This document shows, one piece after another, positions 43,136 to 51,467 of a stretch of 64,000 nt of DNA. The first letter of the stretch is position 1. Each line of letters opens with the position of its first letter. Both the position numbers and the translations under genes were made by a program. Under the pieces are notes generated by a model. That model had not been told where the DNA came from, did not search any database, and saw only the letters and a list, made by a program, of their open reading frames with translations. The DNA comes from Terasakiella sp033100395 (lineage in GTDB: Bacteria; Pseudomonadota; Alphaproteobacteria; Rhodospirillales; Terasakiellaceae), in assembly GCF_033100395.1 (NCBI RefSeq), contig NZ_JAWLVJ010000015.1, forward strand, positions 50,334 through 114,333. The letters run 5' to 3'.

Positions 43136-43789
43136 TTCAGCTGAAATAAAGGACTGAAGGCCGGATTTATCAGTGATTTTCACCTGTCCGCGTGACAAGG
43201 TAATCCAGCCCTTACGCTCAAATTCCTTTAGCTGTCGAGAGATCACTTCACGTGCGGTACCAAGCTCCACAGCCAATTCGTAATGGGTTTTTTTCAGGAT
43301 GGATTGACTATCGCTTCGATCCAGCAGAAACTGGGCAAGACGCAGATCAACCCGGCCAAAGGCGACTTCTTCTACCAGTGACACCAGATTGGAAATGCGC
43401 GTGCCGTAGCTGGCAAAGACCAGTTCGCGGAATACCTGGGATCGGTTTAGCAGTTCATTGAACTGGGCCACAGGCAGGGCGATGGCCGTTGTTTCACTTT
43501 CGGTGATTGCCTCGGCAGAATAAAGATCACCGGATAAAAGGCAGGCGGTGGTCAGAATGCAGGTCTGGCCGTCTTCGACCCGATAAAGCACGATCTCGCG
43601 GCCCGTTTCCCCAATCATCTGAACCCGCACACACCCATCCAGCACCATCAGAAAAGCACCGCAGGTACTGCCCGTTTCAAACACTTTGGCCCCTACCGGA
43701 ACGGTTATTTGCTGCAAGTGAGGTTGGATGAAGGCGGCGTCATCTGCGCTGAGTTTTTCGAAGCCGGGGATGTTGGTTATCTGGTTCAT
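43127..43789 (-). CDS. Crp/Fnr family transcriptional regulator
   Basis: A 220-residue regulator. The cNMP-like sensor domain is at about 10-130, and the winged HTH at about 150-215 with THYELAVELGTAREVISRQLKEFERKG. The FNR N-terminal Cys cluster is absent; Cys residues occur in GSTCGAF and GQTCILTTACLL, a pattern found in some redox-sensing Crp/Fnr members. The frame extends upstream, but the ATG at 43789 has the site GGGCAGGA. It precedes a DUF2892 gene, an arrangement common in alphaproteobacteria. Effector unknown. Confidence 0.88.
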   Translation of the reverse strand: MNQITNIPGFEKLSADDAAFIQPHLQQITVPVGAKVFETGSTCGAFLMVLDGCVRVQMIGETGREIVLYRVEDGQTCILTTACLLSGDLYSAEAITESETTAIALPVAQFNELLNRSQVFRELVFASYGTRISNLVSLVEEVAFGRVDLRLAQFLLDRSDSQSILKKTHYELAVELGTAREVISRQLKEFERKGWITLSRGQVKITDKSGLQSFISAECD

Positions 43790-43806
43790 TGTCCTGCCCA
43801 CATATC

Positions 43807-43899
43807 GTCATTCCTGCGCAGGCAGGAATCTAGTTTGGATAAGGAGTATCATAAAAAATGAATATTGCCATCAGAGATTCTTGCCTGCACAGGAATGAC
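43807..43899. repeat. Dispersed palindromic repeat, copy 3
   Basis: Begins GTCATTCCTGCGCAGGCAGG and ends CCTGCACAGGAATGAC, so the two ends are inverted copies around an AT-rich middle of about 50 bases. It has the same GTCATTCCTGC end as copy 1 at 5276. It lies between the Crp/Fnr regulator and ftsK, which are divergent, so it may separate their promoters. Confidence 0.75.
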
Positions 43900-43988
43900 A
43901 GTTGAACGCTTTGTAAACCATCCTTTAACTCTCTTTCTCTAAACTGATAAAATGCATGAATCTGAATGAATGAAGAGAGCTTACACCC

Positions 43989-46364
43989 ATGGCCCGCAGC
44001 AACACAAAAACTCAACGCACGCCTTTATTGCCGCCCGGTGCACACGCCTTTTTGGTGCGTCGATCAATTGAGTTGGCAGGTCTTTTATTAGGCGCGATGG
44101 CTGTATTGTTGTCCGTGACACTGGTCAGTTACAATTCGGGTGATCCGTCGCTGAACAGCGCCTCCCCGCATGATGTCCAGAACCTGATGGGGCCCATCGG
44201 AGCCTATGTGGCAGACGTCTTCGTGCAGTCAGTCGGGGTGATTTCTATCGTTCCGGTGCTGGTCTTGTTTACATGGGCCTGGCGGATTGCGTCCAAACAG
44301 ATGGTAACGAATTTATGGATGCGTCTGGTCTTGTTGTGTGCCAGTACGCTGTTGCTTTCCATCGCCTTTAACAGTGTGCCTGCGCCAACGGACTGGCCGT
44401 TGCGCAGTGGGCTGGGCGGCTTGTCCGGTGTTTTGCTGCATGGGCGATTGATGGCATTTGTTGGCTTTGTCGGTCTGGCAGATGTGCCGATGCTTGATCT
44501 GGCTATCGCGGCTGTGGCGGGCATCCTGGGGTTCTTCGGTCTGATTTATGGTCTGGCCTTGTCCAAAAACGAATGGTCCGTGATGGGCCATGGGGTTGGG
44601 GCAGCCGTTAAAGGGACGGCCGTCGGTTCCGTTGAAGCGGTGCGCAAAGGCGTTGGCGTCCTGCAACGCACCAAGCTGGAAGAAATGATTGAGGAAGAAG
44701 AAGGCGGCCCGATTGAAGAAGGCGCACCTGTCTTGAAACGCAAACGTTCGGCCAAGCGGGTGAAAGAGCCGGAAGTAAATATGGACGTGCCGAAAAAAGC
44801 TTCTAAAGCCAAGCAACAATCACTAGCCCTATCACCGGACAGCTATAACTTCCCGCCGATGGATTTGCTGACGGAAGCAACCGCTTTGCAGAAATCAGCC
44901 GCCAAAATTGACCGTCAGGCGCTGGAACATAATGCAGAACTGCTGGAACAGGTACTGGCTGACTTTGGTGTAAAAGGCGAAATTGTTGAGGTTCGTCCCG
45001 GTCCTGTTGTGACTTTGTATGAACTGGAACCAGCCGCTGGCACCAAGACATCGCGCGTAATTTCGCTGGCCGATGATATTGCGCGGTCCATGTCGGCCAT
45101 TTCTGTGCGGATTGCCGTTGTGCCCGGGCGCAGCGTGATCGGGATTGAATTGCCGAACGCGAAACGTGAAACCGTATATCTGCGTGAACTGCTGGAATCG
45201 CAAAGTTTTGATAATCCGAAAGCCTCGCTCAACATGGCGCTGGGTGTAGATATTGGTGGACAACCCGTCATGGCAGACCTTGCGCGTATGCCGCACCTGT
45301 TGGTTGCCGGGACCACGGGGTCTGGTAAATCAGTCGGGGTCAATACCATGATCCTGAGCTTGCTTTATCGCATGACGCCGGAAGAGTGCAAGTTCATCAT
45401 GATTGACCCGAAGATGCTGGAACTGTCTGTCTATGACGGTATTCCGCATCTGCTGTCCCCTGTTGTGACGGAGCCGGGCAAAGCGGTGATGGCGCTTAAA
45501 TGGTGCGTGCAGGAAATGAATGAACGTTACCGCATGATGTCAAACCTGGGCGTTCGCAATATCTCCGGCTATAACGCGAAACTGGCGGAAAGCCGCAAGA
45601 AAGGTGAAGTCCTGACCCGTCGTGTTCAGACAGGGTTTGACCCGGAAACAGGCAAGCCGATCTTTGAAGAACAGCCCCTTGATATGGAACCGATGCCGTT
45701 CCTTGTCATCATCGTCGATGAATTTGCCGATCTGATGCTTCAGGTGGGCAAAGAGATTGATGCTTGTATTCAGTCTTTGGCGCAAAAAGCACGTGCCGCC
45801 GGTGTCCATTTGATCATGGCGACACAGCGTCCATCGGTGGATGTGATGACCGGGACGATCAAGGCAAACTTCCCGTCACGTATTTCCTTTACCGTAACCA
45901 CCAAAATCGATTCCCGCACCATCCTGGAAACCCAAGGGGCCGAACAGCTTCTGGGGATGGGGGATATGCTCTTTAAACCGGGGGGCGGCCAGGTCTCCCG
46001 TGTCCATGGTCCGTTTGCTTCTGATGAAGAAGTGGAAGAAGTGGTCACGCACCTGAAGAAACAGGGCGAACCGAAATATCTTGATGCCGTCACCGAAGAA
46101 AGTGATGAACCCATTGACGGTCTGGTGATGCCAGCAGGTTCTGTGGGTGGTAATACATCAAGCGGCGATGCACTTTATGATCAGGCCGTACAAATCTGTA
46201 TTCAGGACGGCAAAGCCTCCACCAGCCACATCCAACGCCGCCTCTCCATCGGCTACAACCGCGCTGCACGCATTGTAGATCAGATGGAAGAAGACGGAAT
46301 TGTGTCTGCGCCGGACCGGGTGGGCCGCCGTAAGATTCTGGCGGGTAAGGATGGGGTTGAGTAA
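43989..46364 (+). CDS. ftsK: DNA translocase FtsK
   Basis: A 791-residue septal DNA pump for chromosome-dimer resolution and segregation. Four to five helices lie in the first 190 residues, then a charged linker (about 235-290). Walker A GTTGSGKS is at about 441-448, and Walker B lies in FLVIIVDEFADLM. The C-terminal gamma winged helix (about 725-791) has HIQRRLSIGYNRAARIVDQMEEDGIVSAPD, which reads KOPS sequences. Length is usual for alphaproteobacterial FtsK with a short linker. It stands alone. Confidence 0.96.
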   Translation: MARSNTKTQRTPLLPPGAHAFLVRRSIELAGLLLGAMAVLLSVTLVSYNSGDPSLNSASPHDVQNLMGPIGAYVADVFVQSVGVISIVPVLVLFTWAWRIASKQMVTNLWMRLVLLCASTLLLSIAFNSVPAPTDWPLRSGLGGLSGVLLHGRLMAFVGFVGLADVPMLDLAIAAVAGILGFFGLIYGLALSKNEWSVMGHGVGAAVKGTAVGSVEAVRKGVGVLQRTKLEEMIEEEEGGPIEEGAPVLKRKRSAKRVKEPEVNMDVPKKASKAKQQSLALSPDSYNFPPMDLLTEATALQKSAAKIDRQALEHNAELLEQVLADFGVKGEIVEVRPGPVVTLYELEPAAGTKTSRVISLADDIARSMSAISVRIAVVPGRSVIGIELPNAKRETVYLRELLESQSFDNPKASLNMALGVDIGGQPVMADLARMPHLLVAGTTGSGKSVGVNTMILSLLYRMTPEECKFIMIDPKMLELSVYDGIPHLLSPVVTEPGKAVMALKWCVQEMNERYRMMSNLGVRNISGYNAKLAESRKKGEVLTRRVQTGFDPETGKPIFEEQPLDMEPMPFLVIIVDEFADLMLQVGKEIDACIQSLAQKARAAGVHLIMATQRPSVDVMTGTIKANFPSRISFTVTTKIDSRTILETQGAEQLLGMGDMLFKPGGGQVSRVHGPFASDEEVEEVVTHLKKQGEPKYLDAVTEESDEPIDGLVMPAGSVGGNTSSGDALYDQAVQICIQDGKASTSHIQRRLSIGYNRAARIVDQMEEDGIVSAPDRVGRRKILAGKDGVE

Positions 46365-46377
46365 GAGGCTGTGTGTA

Positions 46378-46602
46378 TTACCAACCATTTTTTAACCCAT
46401 CAAACTCCTCATCTCTCTTTGCAAGGTAGCGCTTAATAGAAATGAGACTGCAAATTCGACCATTAGGGGTTTGGAGTGCAGTTGAAGTAATTGGAACAAT
46501 AACGCCATCATTACGTACATATTCATAGATTGCACCATAAGTGGTACCAGTAAAACGTAATTTCAGGGCATTAAGTTCCTCATAGTATTGTTCTAAAGTC
46601 AT
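46378..46602 (-). CDS. Small hypothetical protein, 74 residues
   Basis: The frame runs further upstream, but the ATG at 46602 has a good ribosome site (AAGGAGAA) six bases away, giving 74 residues. The protein is soluble, with a tyrosine-rich opening (EQYYEELNALKLRFTG) and a compact beta-like core (GAIYEYVRNDGVIVPITSTAL). No family is recognised. It is the left member of an AT-rich stretch and is convergent with ftsK. Confidence 0.6.
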   Translation of the reverse strand: MTLEQYYEELNALKLRFTGTTYGAIYEYVRNDGVIVPITSTALQTPNGRICSLISIKRYLAKRDEEFDGLKNGW

Positions 46603-46812
46603 AAAACTTCTCCTTGATTGGAATCGAGGGCCAAACATAGAGCGTTTGCAAAAATGCGGTAAGCTACTCAAAAAAACGATTGGGTGAGCTTTAAGACTTT
46701 TCTTCGACATTATTCTTGTCATGAGTCGCGACTCAAAATTCACCGTATCAAACTATATGAAGCGATAATCTTTTTTAAAAAATTATATAAAATAGCACTT
46801 TATGCCATATAA

Positions 46813-46852
46813 ATGCATCACGATGCATGAATATGCATGCATCAGGATGCAT
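46813..46852. repeat. Paired 16-base palindromic repeats, likely operator
   Basis: ATGCATCACGATGCAT (46813-46828) and ATGCATCAGGATGCAT (46837-46852) differ at one base, have a 24-base period and each consists of ATGCAT-N4-ATGCAT. They lie in the 346-base gap before the HTH gene, whose other content is a leader ORF and AT-rich DNA. Likely binding site of that HTH protein. Confidence 0.6.
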
Positions 46853-46890
46853 CGCGAAAAATAGCACGGAAGAACATTAGGAGTATTGAT

Positions 46891-46923
46891 ATGCAAAAAA
46901 CAACCTGTTATAAGTCATGTTAA
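46891..46923 (+). CDS. Possible 10-residue leader peptide
   Basis: ATG with a strong ribosome site (AGGAG, eight bases upstream) opens a ten-codon frame (MQKTTCYKSC) that stops 25 bases before the HTH gene's start. It could regulate translation of that gene, or it could be a chance frame. Confidence 0.35.
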   Translation: MQKTTCYKSC

Positions 46924-46948
46924 GTTTGTTACTAAGGACGCATTAACA

Positions 46949-47809
46949 ATGAATTTTCCCAACTTACAATTAAGATTGGATATCTTGAAGGCATTGAGTT
47001 TTGAGATTGATAATTCGAAGATTGCAAAAGAAATTAGTCGGGATAAAACAACAATTCAGCGTTGGCGAATTGATGTTAAAAAAATCAAGAAATCACTTGA
47101 GGTGGATTTCATCAAGAGTCTTTGTAAATTTTGTAAAAATCAGGATGGGGAAAAGGTTCTCAAGCTTGAATTTTTTACAATTAATGACGATATGATTTGG
47201 TGTGAAAAGATTGGTCTTTCCAAGTTAAAAGCTGCTATTCTTTGTAATTACAATATTCATGTTCCAAACTTACTTATTGATTCTGCAATTAACGCAAAGG
47301 ATACGTCTCTTTACGTTGGGGATTATTTACTCTTAAGGCACGACAAAGAGCAAGCCCTTCAAGAGCGGCCCTATATTCAAGCAACCGTCTCTATTGAAAA
47401 TAACTCTGATGGTTCTCTGGAATACAAAGATTTTTGGGCACATGAAGATGAGAAACAAATCTATATTGGTTCTGTGTCTATTGTAGGAAAAGTTATCAAT
47501 ATCTTAGGAGAGAAGAAAACTACTTCTGCGGGCAATAATCAAGAGGTTTTCTGGTCCGGATTGGAAGCGAAAATTGATATCGTGAATGATAAAATTACAG
47601 GACTGTACGGATACGTGTCAGATTTGACTTCTGGTGGTCAGGGGCATCTTTATACCGACCGCCTAGTTCTGATTAAAACATCAGCAGAAGAAGTTGAAAA
47701 AGTAAAAGAAGACGGTCTTTTCTATGTGGATCAGGACTATGTTCGTCGCGTCGCAGGTGAGAAATGGCTCAATTTCATTGATGCGTGGAAAGATGTGCCG
47801 ATTGACTAA
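46949..47809 (+). CDS. Unrecognised HTH protein of the AT-rich accessory stretch
   Basis: A 286-residue soluble protein. The first 45 residues look like a simple helix-turn-helix (LRLDILKALSFEIDNSKIAK then DKTTIQRWRID). The rest (about 50-286) is a mixed region with several Lys-rich segments and no recognised domain: repeated beta-rich pieces such as QIYIGSVSIVGKVINILGE and ITGLYGYVSDLTSGGQGHLY. The start is ATG 46949 (AAGGA eight bases before); a TTG 63 bases earlier has no usable site. Paired palindromes upstream suggest autoregulation. It is convergent with the ATP-grasp gene, six bases apart. Function unknown. Confidence 0.65.
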   Translation: MNFPNLQLRLDILKALSFEIDNSKIAKEISRDKTTIQRWRIDVKKIKKSLEVDFIKSLCKFCKNQDGEKVLKLEFFTINDDMIWCEKIGLSKLKAAILCNYNIHVPNLLIDSAINAKDTSLYVGDYLLLRHDKEQALQERPYIQATVSIENNSDGSLEYKDFWAHEDEKQIYIGSVSIVGKVINILGEKKTTSAGNNQEVFWSGLEAKIDIVNDKITGLYGYVSDLTSGGQGHLYTDRLVLIKTSAEEVEKVKEDGLFYVDQDYVRRVAGEKWLNFIDAWKDVPID

Positions 47810-47815
47810 TCGGCA

Positions 47816-48955
47816 TTATGCAACGCTTTGAGACAGAAGCGCATTTTCTTCGTAAAACGCTTTGGAGAGCGCATTGTTTAAAGCGCTGCCAAGGTTTTTG
47901 TTAAAGCAGTATTCCGTATAGCCTTCAACATCGCTGCCAAACAAAAAGGCACCAGGATTGAAGTCAACAAGCCAGGCTTTGCCATTCTCGTCCACGCGGA
48001 AATCAAAGGTAAAATAGTCTTTTATTTCAACATGTTGTGAGAATGTGTCGAGGTTTTCTTCGATCCCGTTTATCAGTCGCTTAACCTGCAATTCAGAAAA
48101 ACGGTCCGTATGGCGCAGGTCGGTGTAGCCGTGATATTTGGAAACCCGATCATAGCGAGAGATAAAAGGAAGACCTTTTTCGTCATCAAACGGGATGAGG
48201 TGAAAGCCATATTGCGGTGCCTCGCCTGTGCCCGTGTTAATATAGGTCACCCGCAAATCGACACCGGAAATATATTCCTGGATCAGAATTTTATCGAATG
48301 TGGCTTCCTGAAGCTGGCGTGCCTGCGCCAAAGCCTGCGTGTGATCGGTGCATTTTGAATGTTTGTTAATGCCGATTTTATTGCCGAGTGAATTGGGCTT
48401 AACAAAGTATCTTGAAAAAACACAACGTTGTGTTTGCGCAATAATAGACTGATTATCAACAAGTTGTGAAGCGGGCACCGAAATGCCAATATTTTCACAT
48501 AAGGTGGTCAGTTTGAATTTATCCTGTGCAAAGACATGCGCTTGTACGCCACAGCCAAAACATCTTAGTCCATAAAGTTCTGCCATGCTGATGACATGGC
48601 TGCCATGGAACAGGCCAAAGCCATCTGTGATCGGCCAGAGAATGGAGTCTTCTGAATGATTCTTAATAAAATTGTGGAAATCACTTTTCCAGTCATCAAG
48701 TTCAATAATTTCGAACTGGATACTGTTATTTGTAGAATTGTTACGAAGGATATCTAGTGTATTGGCGACGGCTTCTTTGGGCATAAGCCATTTCGACATC
48801 TCTTTTGCGTCAGCTTTGTCATAAGCCTGCGCCTTGTCACTTGCCAGCCATTTGTCCCGGTCCTCATAGATAATAAATGCCTTTCTCAGTTGGTTTTTCT
48901 GACCAGAATAATTCCGGGTCTTGCTTTTGAGGCCTGTTTTATTATCAAAGTACAT
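47816..48955 (-). CDS. ATP-grasp ligase-like protein (D-Ala-D-Ala ligase-like fold)
   Basis: A 379-residue soluble protein. From about 95 it follows the ATP-grasp layout: the pre-ATP region (ILWPITDGFGLFHGSHVISM), the DKFKLTTLCENIGISVPAS helix, the ATP-binding lysine strand RYFVKPNSLGNKIGI, the hinge KILIQEYISGVDLRVTYI, and the metal-binding end FDFRVDENGKAWLVDFNPGA, where the Asp/Asn ligands and closing glycine are visible. No N-terminal D-Ala ligase domain of usual type is seen, and no neighbour gives the acceptor. Such lone ligases join amino acids, or modify peptides. Substrate unknown. Confidence 0.75.
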   Translation of the reverse strand: MYFDNKTGLKSKTRNYSGQKNQLRKAFIIYEDRDKWLASDKAQAYDKADAKEMSKWLMPKEAVANTLDILRNNSTNNSIQFEIIELDDWKSDFHNFIKNHSEDSILWPITDGFGLFHGSHVISMAELYGLRCFGCGVQAHVFAQDKFKLTTLCENIGISVPASQLVDNQSIIAQTQRCVFSRYFVKPNSLGNKIGINKHSKCTDHTQALAQARQLQEATFDKILIQEYISGVDLRVTYINTGTGEAPQYGFHLIPFDDEKGLPFISRYDRVSKYHGYTDLRHTDRFSELQVKRLINGIEENLDTFSQHVEIKDYFTFDFRVDENGKAWLVDFNPGAFLFGSDVEGYTEYCFNKNLGSALNNALSKAFYEENALLSQSVA

Positions 48956-49102
48956 CTTGAGACACTTTATAGTTATTGATATGCTTTGATAGTAAATGAA
49001 AAGTATTAATCAAACGTAATGAAGTAGATTAACTAATTATAAATTATTTATTTACTTTTTATTAATTTTTGTATTCTTCGTTGAGGCAGTAATGATTGCT
49101 TT

Positions 49103-49897
49103 CTACTGCTTAATCTCACGCAGCACGCGGAATGAAATATTATAACTAAAGACATTCACGTTGTTTTTATAACGATAGGCAGAGCGCGAGAGCTTGGGGA
49201 AATAGTACCAGGACCCACCGCGTGTGACCCGTTCTTTGCAATTGCCATCCATGCGCGCGGACCCGTCTGCGGGGGCAAGGGCATAATGGGGCGACCAGCA
49301 ATCAGCCACCCAGTCCCAGGCATTGCCGTGCATATCGTGGAAACCCCAGGGGTTGGGTTCAAACGATCCAACGGGGGCGGAACCATGGCCGGACCATTTT
49401 GATCCGCATTTACGGCAATTGGCCTTGTTTTTCCCCGGTTTATCGCCCCACCAATATTCCGTTGTGGTGCCCGCACGTGCGGCATATTCCCATTCGGCCT
49501 CACTTGGCAGGCGATAGGTCTGTCCGGTCTTTTTCGAAATCCATGTCAGGTAATGGCCGATGTCTTCATAAGTCAGATTGATGATGGGGTATCGCCCCTT
49601 GCCCCAGCCGTGATCGTCCGGTTCTTCCTTGCAGCCCAATTCTTGTGCGCAGGCTGCCCATTCATCAAAGGTGATTTCATATTTCCCCAAGGCGTAAGGG
49701 TAATTGATGGTGACCTTGTGAGTGGGACGTTCGTATTTATAATTGTCGTCATCACCCATGATGAAGCTGCCGGGACCAACCACGATCATTTTCGGACAGG
49801 CTTCGCAGTCCTGAAACTCATCACCCGGTTTGAGTGCTGTGTCAGCAAAACTGTTCGAGGCCAGAACAAGGCTTAAGAAGAAAAACAATCTAAACAT
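49103..49897 (-). CDS. Secreted SUMF1/FGE-sulfatase-domain protein lacking FGE cysteines
   Basis: A 264-residue exported protein with a signal peptide (MFRLFFFLSLVLASNSFA). The SUMF1 fold is clear: GSFIMGDDDNYKYERPTHKV, YEITFDEWAACAQELG, RLPSEAEWEYAARAG, WGFHDMHGNAWDWVADCW and VTRGGSWYYFP. In formylglycine-generating enzymes the RGGS segment is followed by the copper-binding Cys pair; here it reads RGGSWYYFPKLSRSAYRYKN, with none. It is therefore not a sulfatase activator. It has CEAC and CRKC pairs, possibly structural or disulfide. Similar variants act as secreted binding or lipid-linked enzymes; role unknown. Confidence 0.85.
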   Translation of the reverse strand: MFRLFFFLSLVLASNSFADTALKPGDEFQDCEACPKMIVVGPGSFIMGDDDNYKYERPTHKVTINYPYALGKYEITFDEWAACAQELGCKEEPDDHGWGKGRYPIINLTYEDIGHYLTWISKKTGQTYRLPSEAEWEYAARAGTTTEYWWGDKPGKNKANCRKCGSKWSGHGSAPVGSFEPNPWGFHDMHGNAWDWVADCWSPHYALAPADGSARMDGNCKERVTRGGSWYYFPKLSRSAYRYKNNVNVFSYNISFRVLREIKQ

Positions 49898-49981
49898 AGG
49901 GTTAGGGTGACGCATATTTCGTAATTGATCAAGAGGGCTGGATTAGAAGCATTTAAATGTAGGTGATAATAATGCTTCTTA

Positions 49982-50009
49982 TTGACAGAAAATGAATAAT
50001 TGGCATTAT
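49982..50009 (+). promoter_or_regulatory. Probable promoter of fur
   Basis: TTGACA (49982-49987), 16-base spacer, CATTAT (50004-50009), about 70 bases before the fur start. No clear Fur palindrome is seen with it. Confidence 0.45.
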
Positions 50010-50078
50010 ATGGCAACCTCCATTCGCAACTAGAAAGCAGAATGGAATTCAAAAAACGCAGGTAGAGGTATTTGGAAC

Positions 50079-50498
50079 ATGACGGTTTCTCGCATTGAAG
50101 AAATGTGTGTCGAAAAAGGCATGAAAATGACGGGACAACGCCGTGTGATCGCACAGGTACTTTCCAATTCTGATGACCATCCAGACGTGGAAGAAGTCTA
50201 TCGCCGTTCCAGCGAAGTGGACCCGAAAATCTCTATCGCGACCGTTTATCGCACGGTGCGTTTGTTTGAAGAAGCCGGCATTGTTGAACGTCTTGATTTC
50301 GGCGATGGCCGTGCACGCTACGAAGAAGCATCCGAAGATCATCACGATCATCTGATTGATGTCCAGTCCGGCAAAATCTATGAATTTCATGATGATGAGA
50401 TTGAAGAGCTACAGCGAAAAATTGCAGAAAAACTTGGCTTTAAACTTGTAGATCACCGTATGGAACTTTTTGGCGTTCCGCTTGATAGCGACAAGTAG
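50079..50498 (+). CDS. fur: Ferric uptake regulator Fur (or Mur)
   Basis: A 139-residue Fur-family repressor. The winged helix includes KISIATVYRTVRLFEEAGIV, and metal ligands are in EDHHDHLIDVQSGKIYEF (about 86-103). The CxxC pairs of Zur are absent; only one Cys is present, as in many alphaproteobacterial Fur/Mur proteins, which may sense iron or manganese. It leads toward the miaB-phoH-ybeY-corC run, a conserved order in alphaproteobacteria. A sigma-70 promoter lies about 70 bases upstream. Confidence 0.93.
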   Translation: MTVSRIEEMCVEKGMKMTGQRRVIAQVLSNSDDHPDVEEVYRRSSEVDPKISIATVYRTVRLFEEAGIVERLDFGDGRARYEEASEDHHDHLIDVQSGKIYEFHDDEIEELQRKIAEKLGFKLVDHRMELFGVPLDSDK

Positions 50499-50539
50499 TT
50501 TCGATACAATTCAATCATTCTACTGATTGGAGTGATCTT

Positions 50540-51394
50540 TTGAAATATCTGTATTTTTACCTTGTTTGTATGATGTCTGTCCCGGTCTGGGCAGAGGATC
50601 AGCATGTCAAATGGGGGAGAACAGATTTTCCGCCATTTACCATTATAAGAGGTGACTTGGCCGGACAGGGCGTCACCGATCAGATGATCGATTTTTACAT
50701 CCGCCATTTACCGCAATATGATCACCAGAAAATTACGGCCAGCCTACAGCGTGTTTTAAACAATATGCAAAAAGGCGAACAGATATGCCATGGCTCATTA
50801 CTGTGGAAAAAAGATCGTGCTGAATTTGTTGATTATCTGGAACCCAATATCGCCCAATTCGCCAACGGGCTGATTACCACCAAGGAAAATGCCAAACGGT
50901 TTGCTCCTTATATGGTAGATGATCACACGGTTGATTTTGACAAGCTGGTGACAGAAAGCACCCTTAAGGTTCGCTATCACGCCAAACGATCGTATTCGCA
51001 AGTGATTGATCAGGTGATTGAAACCCATCAGGACAGGTCTGCTGTTTTGATGCGCAAAACAGGTTTGAAAGAAACGGATAAAGAGATAAAGCTGCTTCTG
51101 GGTGGGCGTCTGGATGCGGTGATTGGCCGCCCGGAAGAAGGGCTTTATGTGATGACCCAGCTGGATAAGGCTGATCAGATGCTGTTTCTCAATATCGCAG
51201 GGGACAAACCTTATAAACTGGCGCAGATCGGATGTGCAAAAGGCGACTGGAATGCGCAATTTATCACGGATGTGAATGCCTTAACCTTGAAATATCGCAC
51301 CAGTGATGAATTTGCCGGGTTTTATGCCCGCTGGCTGCCTGAAGATTTGCGTAAAATATACCTTAAAATGGTCAAGACGGTTTTTGCTGAATAA
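50540..51394 (+). CDS. Periplasmic solute-binding-like protein (TIGR02285-type)
   Basis: A 284-residue secreted protein. It starts at a TTG with GGAG nine bases upstream; no better ATG exists before the signal peptide (MKYLYFYLVCMMSVPVWA). The opening VKWGRTDFPPFTIIRGDLAGQG is like family 3 solute-binding proteins, and the later segments (KKDRAEFVDYLEP, GGRLDAVIGRPEEGLYVM) match TIGR02285-type periplasmic proteins. No transport genes adjoin. It lies between fur and miaB, where an acyltransferase is found in some relatives. Ligand unknown. Confidence 0.78.
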   Translation: MKYLYFYLVCMMSVPVWAEDQHVKWGRTDFPPFTIIRGDLAGQGVTDQMIDFYIRHLPQYDHQKITASLQRVLNNMQKGEQICHGSLLWKKDRAEFVDYLEPNIAQFANGLITTKENAKRFAPYMVDDHTVDFDKLVTESTLKVRYHAKRSYSQVIDQVIETHQDRSAVLMRKTGLKETDKEIKLLLGGRLDAVIGRPEEGLYVMTQLDKADQMLFLNIAGDKPYKLAQIGCAKGDWNAQFITDVNALTLKYRTSDEFAGFYARWLPEDLRKIYLKMVKTVFAE

Positions 51395-51467
51395 CTTGAC
51401 TCGCAGGCCTCATAGGCTTACATCGCCACTCAAGTATTTTTCTACCCCTTAACAGATGTGATTGACG

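Noticed and set aside
49964..50010. TGATAATAATG-like sequence before fur as a Fur box
   Set aside because: The inverted half is poorly matched; not better than expected in AT-rich DNA.
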